Source: DASYQD01 sp036005845
Lineage (GTDB): Bacteria; Acidobacteriota; Thermoanaerobaculia; Multivoradales; JAIOJS01
Direction: 5' to 3'
NCBI GenBank assembly: GCA_036005845.1
Contig: DASYQD010000030.1
Coordinates: 1-24,882 of the forward strand
Length of the DNA stretch: 24,882 nt
The number at the start of each line of letters is the position of its first letter. The first letter of the stretch is position 1. A program made the position numbers and the translations under genes. The notes beneath the pieces are model-generated. The model searched no databases, was not told the DNA's origin, and was given only the letters and a program-made list of their open reading frames with translations. Positions 14,400-21,811 of the stretch are shown piece by piece.

Positions 14400-15085
14400 G
14401 CCGCCTCCTCCACCTTCGGCGCCGGCGCCGGCTCCTCCACCACTTCCACGCCGATCACCATCGCCCGGAAGTTGTTCCACCCGGCCTTGACCACCTGCGC
14501 AACGTGCACGAGGAAGAAGGCGATGTATCCCATCGTCAGCCAGAAGTGGAGGAAGCGCGCCATCGCGTAACCGCCGAAGGCCGCGGTCAGCCAGTTGACC
14601 TGGATCGGTTTGTAGATCGCCAGCCCGGTGAGCAGCGAGCCCAGCCCCATCAGCACCACCATCGTGTAGGCGATCTTCTGCGCGCCGTTGAAGCGGCCCT
14701 GCGGCGGCAGCTCCTTGCGCAGATGCAGGTCGTGCAGCATCACCTGCCACGCCTCGCGGAACGAGCTCTTGTTCGGCACCAGGTAGCGCCACTCGCCCGA
14801 GATCAGCGTGTAGCCGACGTAGAGCACGCCGTTGACGGCGAACAGCCACATGACGAAGAAGTGCCACGCCATCCCCTGCGCCAGCCGGCTGCTGATGTGC
14901 AGGAGCTGGTAGAGCCGCGGCGTCAGCCGCATGTAGAGCAGCGTGTGCCCGCCCCAGCCGATGCGGTAGATCGGGTTGGCCCAGTAGATGAGGATGCCGC
15001 TCCACACCATCAGCGCCAGCAGCGGGAAGTTCAGCCAGTGGAACCAGCGGACGGCGAGCGGGTGCTTGGGCGCCAGTTTCTTCAT
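14396..15085 (-). CDS. Membrane cytochrome b (thiosulfate reductase / b561-like subunit)
   Basis: This protein of about 229 residues (ATG 15085; GTG 15100 possible) has four transmembrane helices: FPLLALMVWSGILIY, WHFFVMWLFAVNGVLYVGY, IAYTMVVLMGLGSLLTGLAIY and FWLTMGYIAFFLVHVAQVV. His residues near the helix ends (HPLAVRWFHW, HISSRLAQGMAWHF, ARFLHFW, LVHVAQ) can ligate two b haems, as in the COG4117/PhsC group. The tail is Pro/Glu-rich (EEPAPAPKVEEAA), echoing the Ala/Pro extension of the next protein. It is first in the operon, followed with an ATGA overlap by the molybdopterin enzyme, so it is that enzyme's quinone-linked membrane partner. Confidence 0.87.
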   Translation of the reverse strand: MKKLAPKHPLAVRWFHWLNFPLLALMVWSGILIYWANPIYRIGWGGHTLLYMRLTPRLYQLLHISSRLAQGMAWHFFVMWLFAVNGVLYVGYTLISGEWRYLVPNKSSFREAWQVMLHDLHLRKELPPQGRFNGAQKIAYTMVVLMGLGSLLTGLAIYKPIQVNWLTAAFGGYAMARFLHFWLTMGYIAFFLVHVAQVVKAGWNNFRAMVIGVEVVEEPAPAPKVEEAA

Positions 15086-15120
15086 CGCGGTCGTTCTCAC
15101 GAAGACTGGGTACGGCGCCC

Positions 15121-15182
15121 ACTCTAGCCCGGTTCACCGGGCGCCGCGGCGCGATCGCTTCGTGCCGCCGCGACGATAGAGT
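15121..15182. promoter_or_regulatory. Divergent promoter region with mirrored TAGAGT boxes
   Basis: The 88-base divergent gap carries TAGAGT on the minus strand (15126-15121), for the cytochrome/molybdopterin operon, and TAGAGT on the plus strand (15177-15182), 6 bases before the GTG of the next gene. Directly upstream of the minus-strand box is an inverted repeat, GCCCGGT-TC-ACCGGGC (15127-15142), placed like an operator in the -10/-35 spacer. No convincing -35 is seen for either direction. GCGATCGC is at 15151-15158. Confidence 0.4.
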
Positions 15183-15188
15183 CGGTCG

Positions 15189-16061
15189 GTGCCGTTCAGC
15201 TCCGCCGATCTCGACACGGCACCGCAGCCGCTGCCGCCGACGCTCGCCGCTCACCTCTTCCCGCCGCTCGGCCGCGAGCTGGTGTCGCTCCTGCGCTCGC
15301 TCCCGGCCGAGGCCTGGAGCCGCGGTACCGTCTGCCGCGCCTGGACGGTCAAGGACATCGCGGCGCACCTGCTCGACACCGCCCTGCGCCGGCTCTCCAT
15401 CGGCCGCGACGGGCACTTGCTGGCGCCGCCACCGCTGCCGACCACCGGCTACCGCGACCTCGTGGGCTTCCTCAACGGCCTCAACGCCGAGTGGGTGGCG
15501 GCGACGCGGCGCGTCAGCCCGCAGCTTCTCACCGAGCTGCTCGCCTGGGTCGAGCCACCGCTCGCCGAGCACCTGGCGAGCATCGATCCCTTCTCGCCGG
15601 CGGTCTTCGGCGTCGCCTGGGCTGGTGAGGAGAGCTCGCCCGCCTGGTTCGACGTCGCGCGCGAGCTGACCGAGCGCTGGCTGCACCAGCAGCAGATCCG
15701 CCTCGCGGTGGGCGCGCCGCCGCTCGCCGACGTCGAGACGTCCGCCGCCGTCTTCGACACCTTCCTGCGCGCGCTGCCGCACACCTTCTCGCGGCTGCAG
15801 GCGCCGAAGGGCACGACGCTCGTCTTCGAGATCCGCGGCGAGCGCAGTCTTGGCTACACGCTCGAGCGCGGCGAGCGCCGGTGGGAGCTGCTCAGGGGTG
15901 CGGCGGCATCTCCGGCGGCCGCCGTCAACCTCGACGAGCCGACCGCCTGGCTGCTGCTGACCAAAGGAATGACTGCGAGCGCGGCGCGCGAACGTGCCAC
16001 CGTCGCCGGCGACGCCACGCTCCTCGCCCCCTTCTTCGACACCGTGGCGGTCATGGCCTAA
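15189..16061 (+). CDS. Maleylpyruvate isomerase N-terminal / DinB_2-fold protein
   Basis: This 290-residue protein of the mycothiol-dependent maleylpyruvate isomerase-like group has WTVKDIAAHLLDTALRR with His60 and ELTERWLHQQQIRLAVG with His166, two of the usual metal-binding positions of the four-helix DinB-like fold. The C-terminal half (LVFEIRGERSLGYTLERGERRWELLRG... to TVAGDATLLAPFFDTVAVMA) resembles an SCP2-like tail. Actinobacterial members use mycothiol; the thiol cofactor here is unknown, and the name should be taken as a fold assignment. The start GTG at 15189 lies 6 bases after TAGAGT with no Shine-Dalgarno, suggesting a leaderless transcript. It is the only gene of its unit before the beta-helix gene's own promoter. 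Confidence 0.75.
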   Translation: MPFSSADLDTAPQPLPPTLAAHLFPPLGRELVSLLRSLPAEAWSRGTVCRAWTVKDIAAHLLDTALRRLSIGRDGHLLAPPPLPTTGYRDLVGFLNGLNAEWVAATRRVSPQLLTELLAWVEPPLAEHLASIDPFSPAVFGVAWAGEESSPAWFDVARELTERWLHQQQIRLAVGAPPLADVETSAAVFDTFLRALPHTFSRLQAPKGTTLVFEIRGERSLGYTLERGERRWELLRGAAASPAAAVNLDEPTAWLLLTKGMTASAARERATVAGDATLLAPFFDTVAVMA

Positions 16062-16127
16062 GGACGCTCCACACCAGCCCGCTGTGTTAGCTTCGAGCCC
16101 GTCCCGCATACAGGAAGGACCCCGTAC

Positions 16128-17939
16128 ATGCTCAGATCAGCAGCCGTTCTGACGATCGGCGCGGCGCTCGCGTGCTCGCTGCCTGCGGCCGGCGCGACGT
16201 GGACCGTCGGGCCCGACGGCGCGTTCTCCACCATCCAGGCCGCCGTGGACGCGGCGGTCGCCGCCGGCGGCGACAACTCGATCCTCGTCGAGCGGGGAAC
16301 TTATCTCGAGGAGAACGTGGGCAACGGCGGCGCGGCGCTGACCGGGACGCTGCGGCTGCTGGGTGGCTGGGATGCGAGCTTCACCCGCCGCGACTCGCTG
16401 CCCGGCGCGACCGTCGTCGACGCCCGGGGCCTCGGCCGGGCCCTCCGCTTCTCGTGCAGCGACGCTCGACTCTTCGTCGAGGGCTTCACTCTCACTCACG
16501 GGCGGGTCGCCGGCGGTGGGACCGTCGAGAGAGGCGGAGGCGCCTGGTTCTCGGCGAGCGGTACCTGCGAGGTGACCTTGCGATCGCTGATGGTCCACGA
16601 CAACTCGGTCGAGGGCGACGCGTTCTGCGACGGAGGAGGGCTCTTCGTCCAAGCCGCCGATGACGGTGACGTGATGCTGGAGGACCTCAGCGTCGAGCAC
16701 AACCGAGTGTCGTGCGCTTGCGGCGCCGCCCAGGGCGGCGGCATATCCGTCATCCCGTCCGAGTCGGCCGCAACTCCGTGGCGCACGGCGATTCACCTGT
16801 CGAACAGCAGCGTGTCCGGCAACAGCGTCGATTCCGGCTGCACGGCCTTCGCCGCCGCCGCCGAGCTCGCCGGCGGATCCGTAGAGGTCTTCGACAGCAC
16901 CTTCGACGCCAACCAGGTGATCTCGACGCCTTTCGGCGGTGCGGCGGTCTTGTTGAGGACCCAGGAGCTCGAGTTCCGGCGCAACCGGCTGCTCGCCAAC
17001 GGTTGTGGTGGCAGCGGTGGTGAGAGTTTCAACAAGGGCCAGCTCTCCTTCGTGTCCAGCATCGAAGCGCAGGTCTCCGATTCCCTGATCGCCGAGGGGG
17101 TTTCCTGCGCCGGTGTGATCGCCGCCGCGACCCCGGGCTCTCGGATCTTCGTGACCAACCTCACGGTGGCACGCAACTCCGACGCTGGGTTCGGCAGCGC
17201 GACGAAAGGGCCGGTGACGGTGGCCAACACCGTCGTCTACGGCAACGGCAGCGACCTCGCGCCGTCGGGCGCCGGCGTCACTCTCGGCGCCGGCAACCTC
17301 TTTGGCATCGATCCGTTCTTCGTCGACGCGGCGCGCGGCAACTACCACCTCCTCGCCGGCTCGCCCGCCATCGACACCGGCGATGACCTGCCGGCCGGCG
17401 GTCGCGGCCCCTTCGATCTCGACCGCGCCGCCCGCATCCAGGGGGCACACATCGACGGCGGCGCCTACGAGGCGGCCGCCGGCGCCGTGGGCACGCACCT
17501 CTGCGACGTCGCCGGCCACGGCGCTCTGCCCAACGTCCCCGCCTTCACGCAAGCGTGCATCTGTCTGCGCGACCAGGGATTGCGCTCCTTCCACTGCGGC
17601 TTCTTCCTGGCCGAGCTCTTCGTCGACTTGGCGATCCCCACGCCGGTGTCCCCGGACGAGCTGGTGAAGGCCGCGTGGACGATCGATCCCTGGCAGGGTG
17701 CGGACGGCGCCTACACGGTCGTCTTCGAGACAATGCAGAAAGGCCAATGGGTTCCCGTCGACAGCCGCAGCGGCAAGCTCAAGCAGGGCAAGCTCGAGAC
17801 CGTGAAGCTCGACTTCCTGGCGCCTCCCCTTTCGACGCCGCTACGAGCCCGCATCCAGCACCGCGCACCGGGGCTCGACAAGCCGATCGAGGACGCCATC
17901 GACGTGCTGCTGGTGGTGGACAAGCCGAACGGTCCCTGA
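16128..17939 (+). CDS. Secreted right-handed beta-helix protein with choice-of-anchor Q-type region
   Basis: The 603-residue product has a signal peptide (1-23, ending PAAGA) and WTVGPDGAFSTIQAAVDAAVAAGGDN, the usual N-cap of parallel beta-helix proteins. Repeating turns then run to about residue 400 (HDNSVEGD, EHNRVSCA, SNSSVSGNSV, DANQV, ARNSDAGF). The segment DPFFVDAARGNYHLLAGSPAIDTGDD followed by GAHIDGGAYE is typical of choice-of-anchor Q proteins. The last 155 residues form a separate module: a Cys-containing stretch (THLCDVAGHG, CICLRDQG, FHCGFF), then a beta-rich end. AGGAAGGA (16111-16118 region) is a strong Shine-Dalgarno, and TGTTAGCTT at 16085-16093 resembles an extended -10. No catalytic residues are recognised; binding or adhesion is possible. 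Confidence 0.85.
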   Translation: MLRSAAVLTIGAALACSLPAAGATWTVGPDGAFSTIQAAVDAAVAAGGDNSILVERGTYLEENVGNGGAALTGTLRLLGGWDASFTRRDSLPGATVVDARGLGRALRFSCSDARLFVEGFTLTHGRVAGGGTVERGGGAWFSASGTCEVTLRSLMVHDNSVEGDAFCDGGGLFVQAADDGDVMLEDLSVEHNRVSCACGAAQGGGISVIPSESAATPWRTAIHLSNSSVSGNSVDSGCTAFAAAAELAGGSVEVFDSTFDANQVISTPFGGAAVLLRTQELEFRRNRLLANGCGGSGGESFNKGQLSFVSSIEAQVSDSLIAEGVSCAGVIAAATPGSRIFVTNLTVARNSDAGFGSATKGPVTVANTVVYGNGSDLAPSGAGVTLGAGNLFGIDPFFVDAARGNYHLLAGSPAIDTGDDLPAGGRGPFDLDRAARIQGAHIDGGAYEAAAGAVGTHLCDVAGHGALPNVPAFTQACICLRDQGLRSFHCGFFLAELFVDLAIPTPVSPDELVKAAWTIDPWQGADGAYTVVFETMQKGQWVPVDSRSGKLKQGKLETVKLDFLAPPLSTPLRARIQHRAPGLDKPIEDAIDVLLVVDKPNGP

Positions 17940-17961
17940 AAACCGAAGAGAGGAAGCCGTC

Positions 17962-18324
17962 ATGCCCCGACTCGTCGCCGCGCCCGTCGTCATCCAGGCC
18001 GCCGGCAACAAGCCGAAGCTGATCGAGGAGTTCGTCGGCGGCCCCAGCACCGGCTCGCGCGAGGTGAGCGTCGCCCGCATGCGCTCGCCGGGCGGCTGGC
18101 AGGAGCCCGGCCAGCGCCCCGAGTTCACCGAGATCACCGTCGTGCTGCGCGGCCGCGTGCGCGTCGAGCACGAGGGCGGCGAGACGAGCGTCGCCGCGGG
18201 CCAGGCGATCGTCAGCGAGCCGGGCGAATGGGTGCGCTACAGCAGCCCCGACCCCGAGGGCGCCGAGTACGTGGCGATCTGCCTGCCGGCGTTCTCGCCC
18301 GGGATCGTGCACCGCGACGAGTAG
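17962..18324 (+). CDS. Small single-domain cupin protein
   Basis: The 120-residue protein forms one cupin barrel. Motif 1 is degenerate (PGQRPEFTEITVVLRGRVRVEHEGG), and motif 2 is VAAGQAIVSEPGEWVRYSSPD. The usual metal-binding His pair of motif 1 is missing, replaced by Arg/Glu, so metal binding is doubtful. It resembles EutQ-like or ethanolamine-type small cupins, which are mostly of unknown function. A Shine-Dalgarno (GAAGAGAGGAAG) precedes the ATG, and it follows the beta-helix gene by 22 bases. Its TAG stop is in the same frame as the downstream methyltransferase, which has no standard start codon. Confidence 0.8.
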   Translation: MPRLVAAPVVIQAAGNKPKLIEEFVGGPSTGSREVSVARMRSPGGWQEPGQRPEFTEITVVLRGRVRVEHEGGETSVAAGQAIVSEPGEWVRYSSPDPEGAEYVAICLPAFSPGIVHRDE

Positions 18325-18351
18325 ACTCGGCGCTCACCGCAGGAGCCTGCC

Positions 18352-19644
18352 CTGGAGACCGCCGCGCCCGCGACCGACGTTCAGCCGACCTCTGCGCCCG
18401 CCGCGACCGCTGGCGGGCGCACCTGCCGCTTTTGCGGTGCCGGCCTCTCAACCACCTTCGTCGACCTCGGCCTGTCGCCGCTCGCCAACTCATACGTCGA
18501 GCCCGACGACCTCGGCAAATCGGAGGTCTTCCACCCGCTGCACGTCTTCGTCTGCGACCGCTGCTTCCTGGTGCAGCTTCCGGAGAGCGAATCGCCCGAC
18601 GCCATCTTCTCGGACTACTCCTACTTCGCCTCGTACAGCGACAGCTGGCTCGCCCACGCGCGCGACTATGCGGCGATGGCGACGCGGCGCTTCGAGCTCG
18701 GCCCGCGCAGCCAGGTGGTCGAGATCGCCAGCAACGACGGCTACCTGCTGCGCTGGTTCGTCGAGCGCGGCATTCCGGTGTTCGGCATCGAGCCGGCGGC
18801 GAACGTGGCGCAGGCCGCGGAGGCGCTCGGCATCCCGACGCGCGTGCGCTTCTTCGGCACCCAGCTCGCGCGCGAGCTCGTCGCCGATGGGATCCGCGCC
18901 GACCTCGTCGTCGGCAACAACGTGCTCGCCCACGTGCCGGCGCTCAACGACTTCGTCGCCGGCCTGGCGCTGCTGCTGGCGCCGCGCGGCGTCCTCACCA
19001 TGGAGTTCCCGCACCTGCTGCGGCTGATGGACGAGGGGCAGTTCGACACCATCTACCACGAGCACTTCTCCTACTTCTCGTTCACCACCGTGCGGCAGGT
19101 CTTCGCCGCGCACGGCCTGACGCTCTTCGACGTCGAGGAGCTGCCGACGCACGGCGGCTCGCTGCGCATCTACGCCCGCCACGCCGCCGACGAATCGCGT
19201 CCCATCGAGCCGCGCGTCGCCGAGCTGCTCGCCCGCGAAGAACGCGCGGGGCTGCTGCGCCTCGCCACCTACGGCGACTTCGCGGCCCGCGTGCGCGTCG
19301 TCAAGCGCGACCTGCTTCGCTTCCTGCTCGACGCGAGCGAGGCGGGGCGGCAAGTCGTCGGCTACGGCGCGCCCGCGAAGGGCAACACGCTGCTCAACTA
19401 CTGCGGCGTCGGCCCCGACCTCCTTGCCTACACCGTCGACCGCAGCCCGCACAAGCAGGGGCGCTACCTCCCGGGCACGCGCATCCCGATCTTCGCGCCC
19501 GAGCGCATTGACGAGACGCGGCCCGACTACGTGCTCATCCTGCCGTGGAACCTCAGGGACGAGGTGACCAAGCAGATGGCACGCGTGCGCGATTGGGGCG
19601 GCAAGTTCGTGGTGGCCGTGCCGCGGCTCGAGGTGCTGCCGTGA
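18352..19644 (+). CDS. SAM-dependent (sugar C-)methyltransferase with Zn-binding N-domain, probable CTG start
   Basis: The 430-residue product has the three-part layout of NDP-sugar C-methyltransferases. The N-terminal zinc domain (CRFC ... CDRC, about residues 25-73) contains VDLGLSPLANSYV. The SAM-binding Rossmann core has VVEIASNDGYLLRWF and GIEPAANVA, then the conserved YHEHFSYFS. The C-terminal Methyltransf_14 part has GYGAPAKGNTLLNYCGV and ILPWNLRDEV. There is no in-frame ATG, GTG or TTG between the cupin TAG (18322-18324) and the zinc cysteines; the first is an internal GTG at 18571 that would remove the domain. CTG at 18352 lies 6 bases after CAGGAG and is the best start. The role is inferred as methyl transfer to an activated deoxysugar. 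The paired sugar genes are not adjacent. Confidence 0.85.
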   Translation: METAAPATDVQPTSAPAATAGGRTCRFCGAGLSTTFVDLGLSPLANSYVEPDDLGKSEVFHPLHVFVCDRCFLVQLPESESPDAIFSDYSYFASYSDSWLAHARDYAAMATRRFELGPRSQVVEIASNDGYLLRWFVERGIPVFGIEPAANVAQAAEALGIPTRVRFFGTQLARELVADGIRADLVVGNNVLAHVPALNDFVAGLALLLAPRGVLTMEFPHLLRLMDEGQFDTIYHEHFSYFSFTTVRQVFAAHGLTLFDVEELPTHGGSLRIYARHAADESRPIEPRVAELLAREERAGLLRLATYGDFAARVRVVKRDLLRFLLDASEAGRQVVGYGAPAKGNTLLNYCGVGPDLLAYTVDRSPHKQGRYLPGTRIPIFAPERIDETRPDYVLILPWNLRDEVTKQMARVRDWGGKFVVAVPRLEVLP

Positions 19645-19691
19645 CCGCGCAGCCTGCATCTGCCGCGGTGCGCTGAGCGCGAAACGCCGCG

Positions 19692-20351
19692 ATGTTCCTC
19701 GGCCACTTCGCCGTCGGGCTCGCCGCCAAGCGCGTCGCGCCGCGCGTTTCGCTCGGCACCCTCTTCGCCGCCGCGCAGCTCGCCGACCTGCTCTGGCCCG
19801 TGTTTCTGCTCGTCCATGCCGAGCACGTCCTCATCCGGCCCGGCGCCACCGCGGCAACGCCGCTGGTATTCACCAGCTACCCCTACTCGCACAGCCTCGC
19901 CGCGCTCGCGGTATGGGCGGCGCTCTTCGCCGCCGGTTACGCGGCGATCCGACGCCATGGCTGGACGGCGCCGCTCGTGCTCTTCGCGCTGGTGCTCAGC
20001 CACTGGGTGCTCGACTGGGTGATGCACGTGCCCGACCTGCCGCTGACGCTCACCGGTCCGGCGCGGCTCGGGCTCGGCGTGTGGCGGTCGCTGCCGTTGA
20101 CGCTGGCGCTGGAGCTCCTGACCTTCGCCGCCGGCACCGTGATCTACCTGCGAGCGACCGCGCCGCGCGACCGCATAGGCCGCATCGGTCTCTACGCGCT
20201 GCTCACCCTGCTGCTGCTCATCTACTTCGCGAGCGTCTTCGGCCCACCGCCGCCGAGCGATCGCGCCATCGCCTGGTCGGGGATCGGCATGTGGCTGCTG
20301 GTGGCGTGGGGCGCGTGGGTGGACAGACATCGCGAGGAGCCCTCAAGATGA
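19692..20351 (+). CDS. YdjM-like membrane protein (metal-dependent hydrolase family)
   Basis: This 219-residue integral membrane protein has about five hydrophobic segments. Polar residues match the YdjM/DUF457 membrane-bound metal-dependent hydrolase pattern: His5 (FLGHFAVGL), Asp32 (QLADLLWP), His67 (YPYSHSL), and His104/Asp108/His112 (SHWVLDWVMHVPD). Their placement in or near helices suggests a bound metal. Function is unknown in most members. It begins 47 bases after the methyltransferase, in a gap with no Shine-Dalgarno that I can see, and overlaps the DinB gene by ATGA, so it is probably co-transcribed with it. Confidence 0.78.
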   Translation: MFLGHFAVGLAAKRVAPRVSLGTLFAAAQLADLLWPVFLLVHAEHVLIRPGATAATPLVFTSYPYSHSLAALAVWAALFAAGYAAIRRHGWTAPLVLFALVLSHWVLDWVMHVPDLPLTLTGPARLGLGVWRSLPLTLALELLTFAAGTVIYLRATAPRDRIGRIGLYALLTLLLLIYFASVFGPPPPSDRAIAWSGIGMWLLVAWGAWVDRHREEPSR

Positions 20352-20872
20352 CGCAAGCACCGTCGGAATCGGAGTACGCACCCTTCTACGGCGCTTACGT
20401 CGCCAAAGTCGCTGCCGAGGGCGACGTCGTGGCCACGCTCGAGCGCCAGCGCGACGAGCTCGCCGCGCTGCCGGCCGCCGCCGGCGATCGCGAGACCCAC
20501 CGCTACGCCGACGGCAAGTGGAGCGTGCGCGAGGTGGTCGGCCATCTCGGCGACGCCGAGCGCGTCTTCGGCTACCGCCTCTTCTGCTTCAGCCGCGGCG
20601 AGACGCAGTCGCTGCCCGGCTTCGACGAGAACGCCTACGCAACGCGCTCGGGCGCCGACGCACGGCCGCTCGCCGAGCTCGTCGACGAGCTGCTGGCGCT
20701 GCGCGAGGTCAACCTCGGCGTGGTGCGCCGGCTCGACGAGGCGGCCTGGGACGGGCGCGGCGTCGCCAACAACCACCCCATCTCGGTGCGCGGTCTCGTC
20801 TACGTGATCGCCGGGCACTGCCGGCACCACCTCGACGTGCTGCGCGAGCGCTACGGCGTGGCCGCGGTGTAA
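20348..20872 (+). CDS. DinB-family metalloprotein (YfiT-like)
   Basis: The 174-residue four-helix-bundle protein carries the DinB metal triad His66 (VVGHLGDAERVF), His157 and His161 (AGHCRHHLDVLRERYG). WSVREVVGHLGDAE is typical of YfiT/DinB_2 members, which include thiol-dependent S-transferases such as bacillithiol transferases. Substrate and thiol are unknown here. GAGGAG (20334-20339) upstream and the ATGA overlap with the preceding gene indicate an operon. It is a second DinB-type fold in the window, unrelated at sequence level to the protein at 15189. Confidence 0.87.
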   Translation: MTQAPSESEYAPFYGAYVAKVAAEGDVVATLERQRDELAALPAAAGDRETHRYADGKWSVREVVGHLGDAERVFGYRLFCFSRGETQSLPGFDENAYATRSGADARPLAELVDELLALREVNLGVVRRLDEAAWDGRGVANNHPISVRGLVYVIAGHCRHHLDVLRERYGVAAV

Positions 20873-20876
20873 TGCG

Positions 20877-21233
20877 ATGTACGAGCGCAAGACCGAGCCG
20901 CTCCTCAGCCGCCGCCAGTTCGTCGAACGCCTGCTCGGCCACGCCGCGGTCGCCGCGACGATCATCGCCGGCGCGCTCTTCCTCGGCATCGCCGGCTATC
21001 ACTTCAGCGAAGGGATCTCGTGGATCGACGCGCTGCTCGAGGCGTCGATGATCCTCTCCGGCATGGGCCCGGTGCACGAGCCGCAGACCACCATCGGCAA
21101 GCTCTTCGCGAGCGGCTATGCGCTCTTCAGCGGCGTCGTCTTCCTCGGCCTCGCTGCGGTGATCCTGGCGCCGGTCCTCCACCGCGTCCTGCACCACTTC
21201 CATCTCGACGAAGGCCAGGACGCCGGCGGTTAG
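20877..21233 (+). CDS. Small two-helix channel-like membrane protein with GMGP in place of a K+ filter
   Basis: The 118-residue protein has a cytoplasmic N-terminus with SRRQFVERL, TM1 at about 24-43, a short re-entrant-looking segment (WIDALLEASMILSGMGPV, about 49-66), TM2 at about 76-100 and a His-rich tail (LHRVLHHFHLDEG). The spacing TM1 - DALLEAS - GMGP - TTIGKLFASGYALFSG - TM2 copies the two-TM K+ channel module, in which xVGYGD would occupy the GMGP position and TxxGKLFA begins the second helix. The filter Thr and Tyr are absent, so K+ conduction is doubtful. I recall similar annotated hypothetical proteins, but cannot assign a function. It starts 4 bases after the DinB stop and is probably co-transcribed. 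Confidence 0.75.
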   Translation: MYERKTEPLLSRRQFVERLLGHAAVAATIIAGALFLGIAGYHFSEGISWIDALLEASMILSGMGPVHEPQTTIGKLFASGYALFSGVVFLGLAAVILAPVLHRVLHHFHLDEGQDAGG

Positions 21234-21326
21234 CGAGCGCGCACCGCCGCTGCGCGCTGATCGACCCTCCCGACGTTTCGCGCGTCACGGTGGTGAGGAA
21301 GCCCATGACTCCCCGTGGCAACCGAC

Positions 21327-21788
21327 ATGTCCACCGAACGCAACAAGCGGACCGTGCGCGAATTCGTCGCCGCGACGCAGTGCCGCGCCGACCTCGACGC
21401 CATCGACGCCTACCTGGCGCCGGAGTTCGTCGACCACGACCCCGTACTGGGACTGCCGCCCGACCGCGACGGCATCCGCAGGCTGTTGTCGGCCCTGTGG
21501 GCTGCGTTTCCGGACCTACAGGCCACCATCCACGATCAGGTGGCGGAAGGCGACAAGGTGGTCACGCGCAGGACGCTCAGCGGCACCCACACCGGACCTT
21601 TCACGGGCTTGGCGCCGAGGGGTAACCGGGTGTCGTTCGAAGTCATCGACGTCATGCGCGTTCGAGACGGAAAGGTGGTCGAGCGCTGGTCCGTCGTCGA
21701 TCAGCTCGCCTTGCTGCGCGCGATCCGCTCGGCGCCCAAGCCGAGGGCCGGGAGGCGGCGACCGTTCGCGCTCGTGCGCGCCCAGTGA
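21327..21788 (+). CDS. SnoaL-like ester cyclase family protein (copy 1)
   Basis: The 153-residue alpha+beta-barrel protein is of the SnoaL-like/ester cyclase group: NKRTVREFV, EFVDHDPVLGLP, the conserved LSGTHTGPFTGLAPRGNRVSFEVIDVMRVRDGKVVERW, and a 20-residue basic tail (KPRAGRRRPFALVRAQ). It is about 70% identical by eye to the protein at 23036. ATG at 21327 matches the start of the second copy (MSTERNK versus MSIEANK). GTG at 21315 is an alternative. A GAGGAAG motif sits about 27 bases upstream and fits an out-of-frame ATG at 21305, not this start. The family ranges from polyketide cyclases to detoxifying or unknown enzymes, so the substrate is not predictable. Confidence 0.83.
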   Translation: MSTERNKRTVREFVAATQCRADLDAIDAYLAPEFVDHDPVLGLPPDRDGIRRLLSALWAAFPDLQATIHDQVAEGDKVVTRRTLSGTHTGPFTGLAPRGNRVSFEVIDVMRVRDGKVVERWSVVDQLALLRAIRSAPKPRAGRRRPFALVRAQ

Positions 21789-21794
21789 CGAACA

Positions 21795-21811
21795 CGCCGG
21801 TTCAACCGGCG
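21795..21811. terminator. Possible bidirectional hairpin between convergent genes
   Basis: The perfect palindrome CGCCGGTT-C-AACCGGCG (practical stem CGCCGG/CCGGCG with loop TTCAA) lies 7 bases after the SnoaL copy 1 stop and spans the stop codon of the convergent DUF763 gene. There is no U-tract on either side, so intrinsic termination is uncertain. Confidence 0.35.

Noticed and set aside
14400..16109. Upstream extension of the molybdopterin gene frame (to 935 codons)
   Set aside because: The frame is open by chance through the cytochrome b gene and antisense to the 15189 gene. The ATGA overlap at 14396-14399 gives a natural start.
16137..17747. Minus-strand open frame of 536 codons opposite the beta-helix gene
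   Set aside because: The plus-strand gene has a signal peptide, Shine-Dalgarno and recognisable repeats; the antisense product has none.
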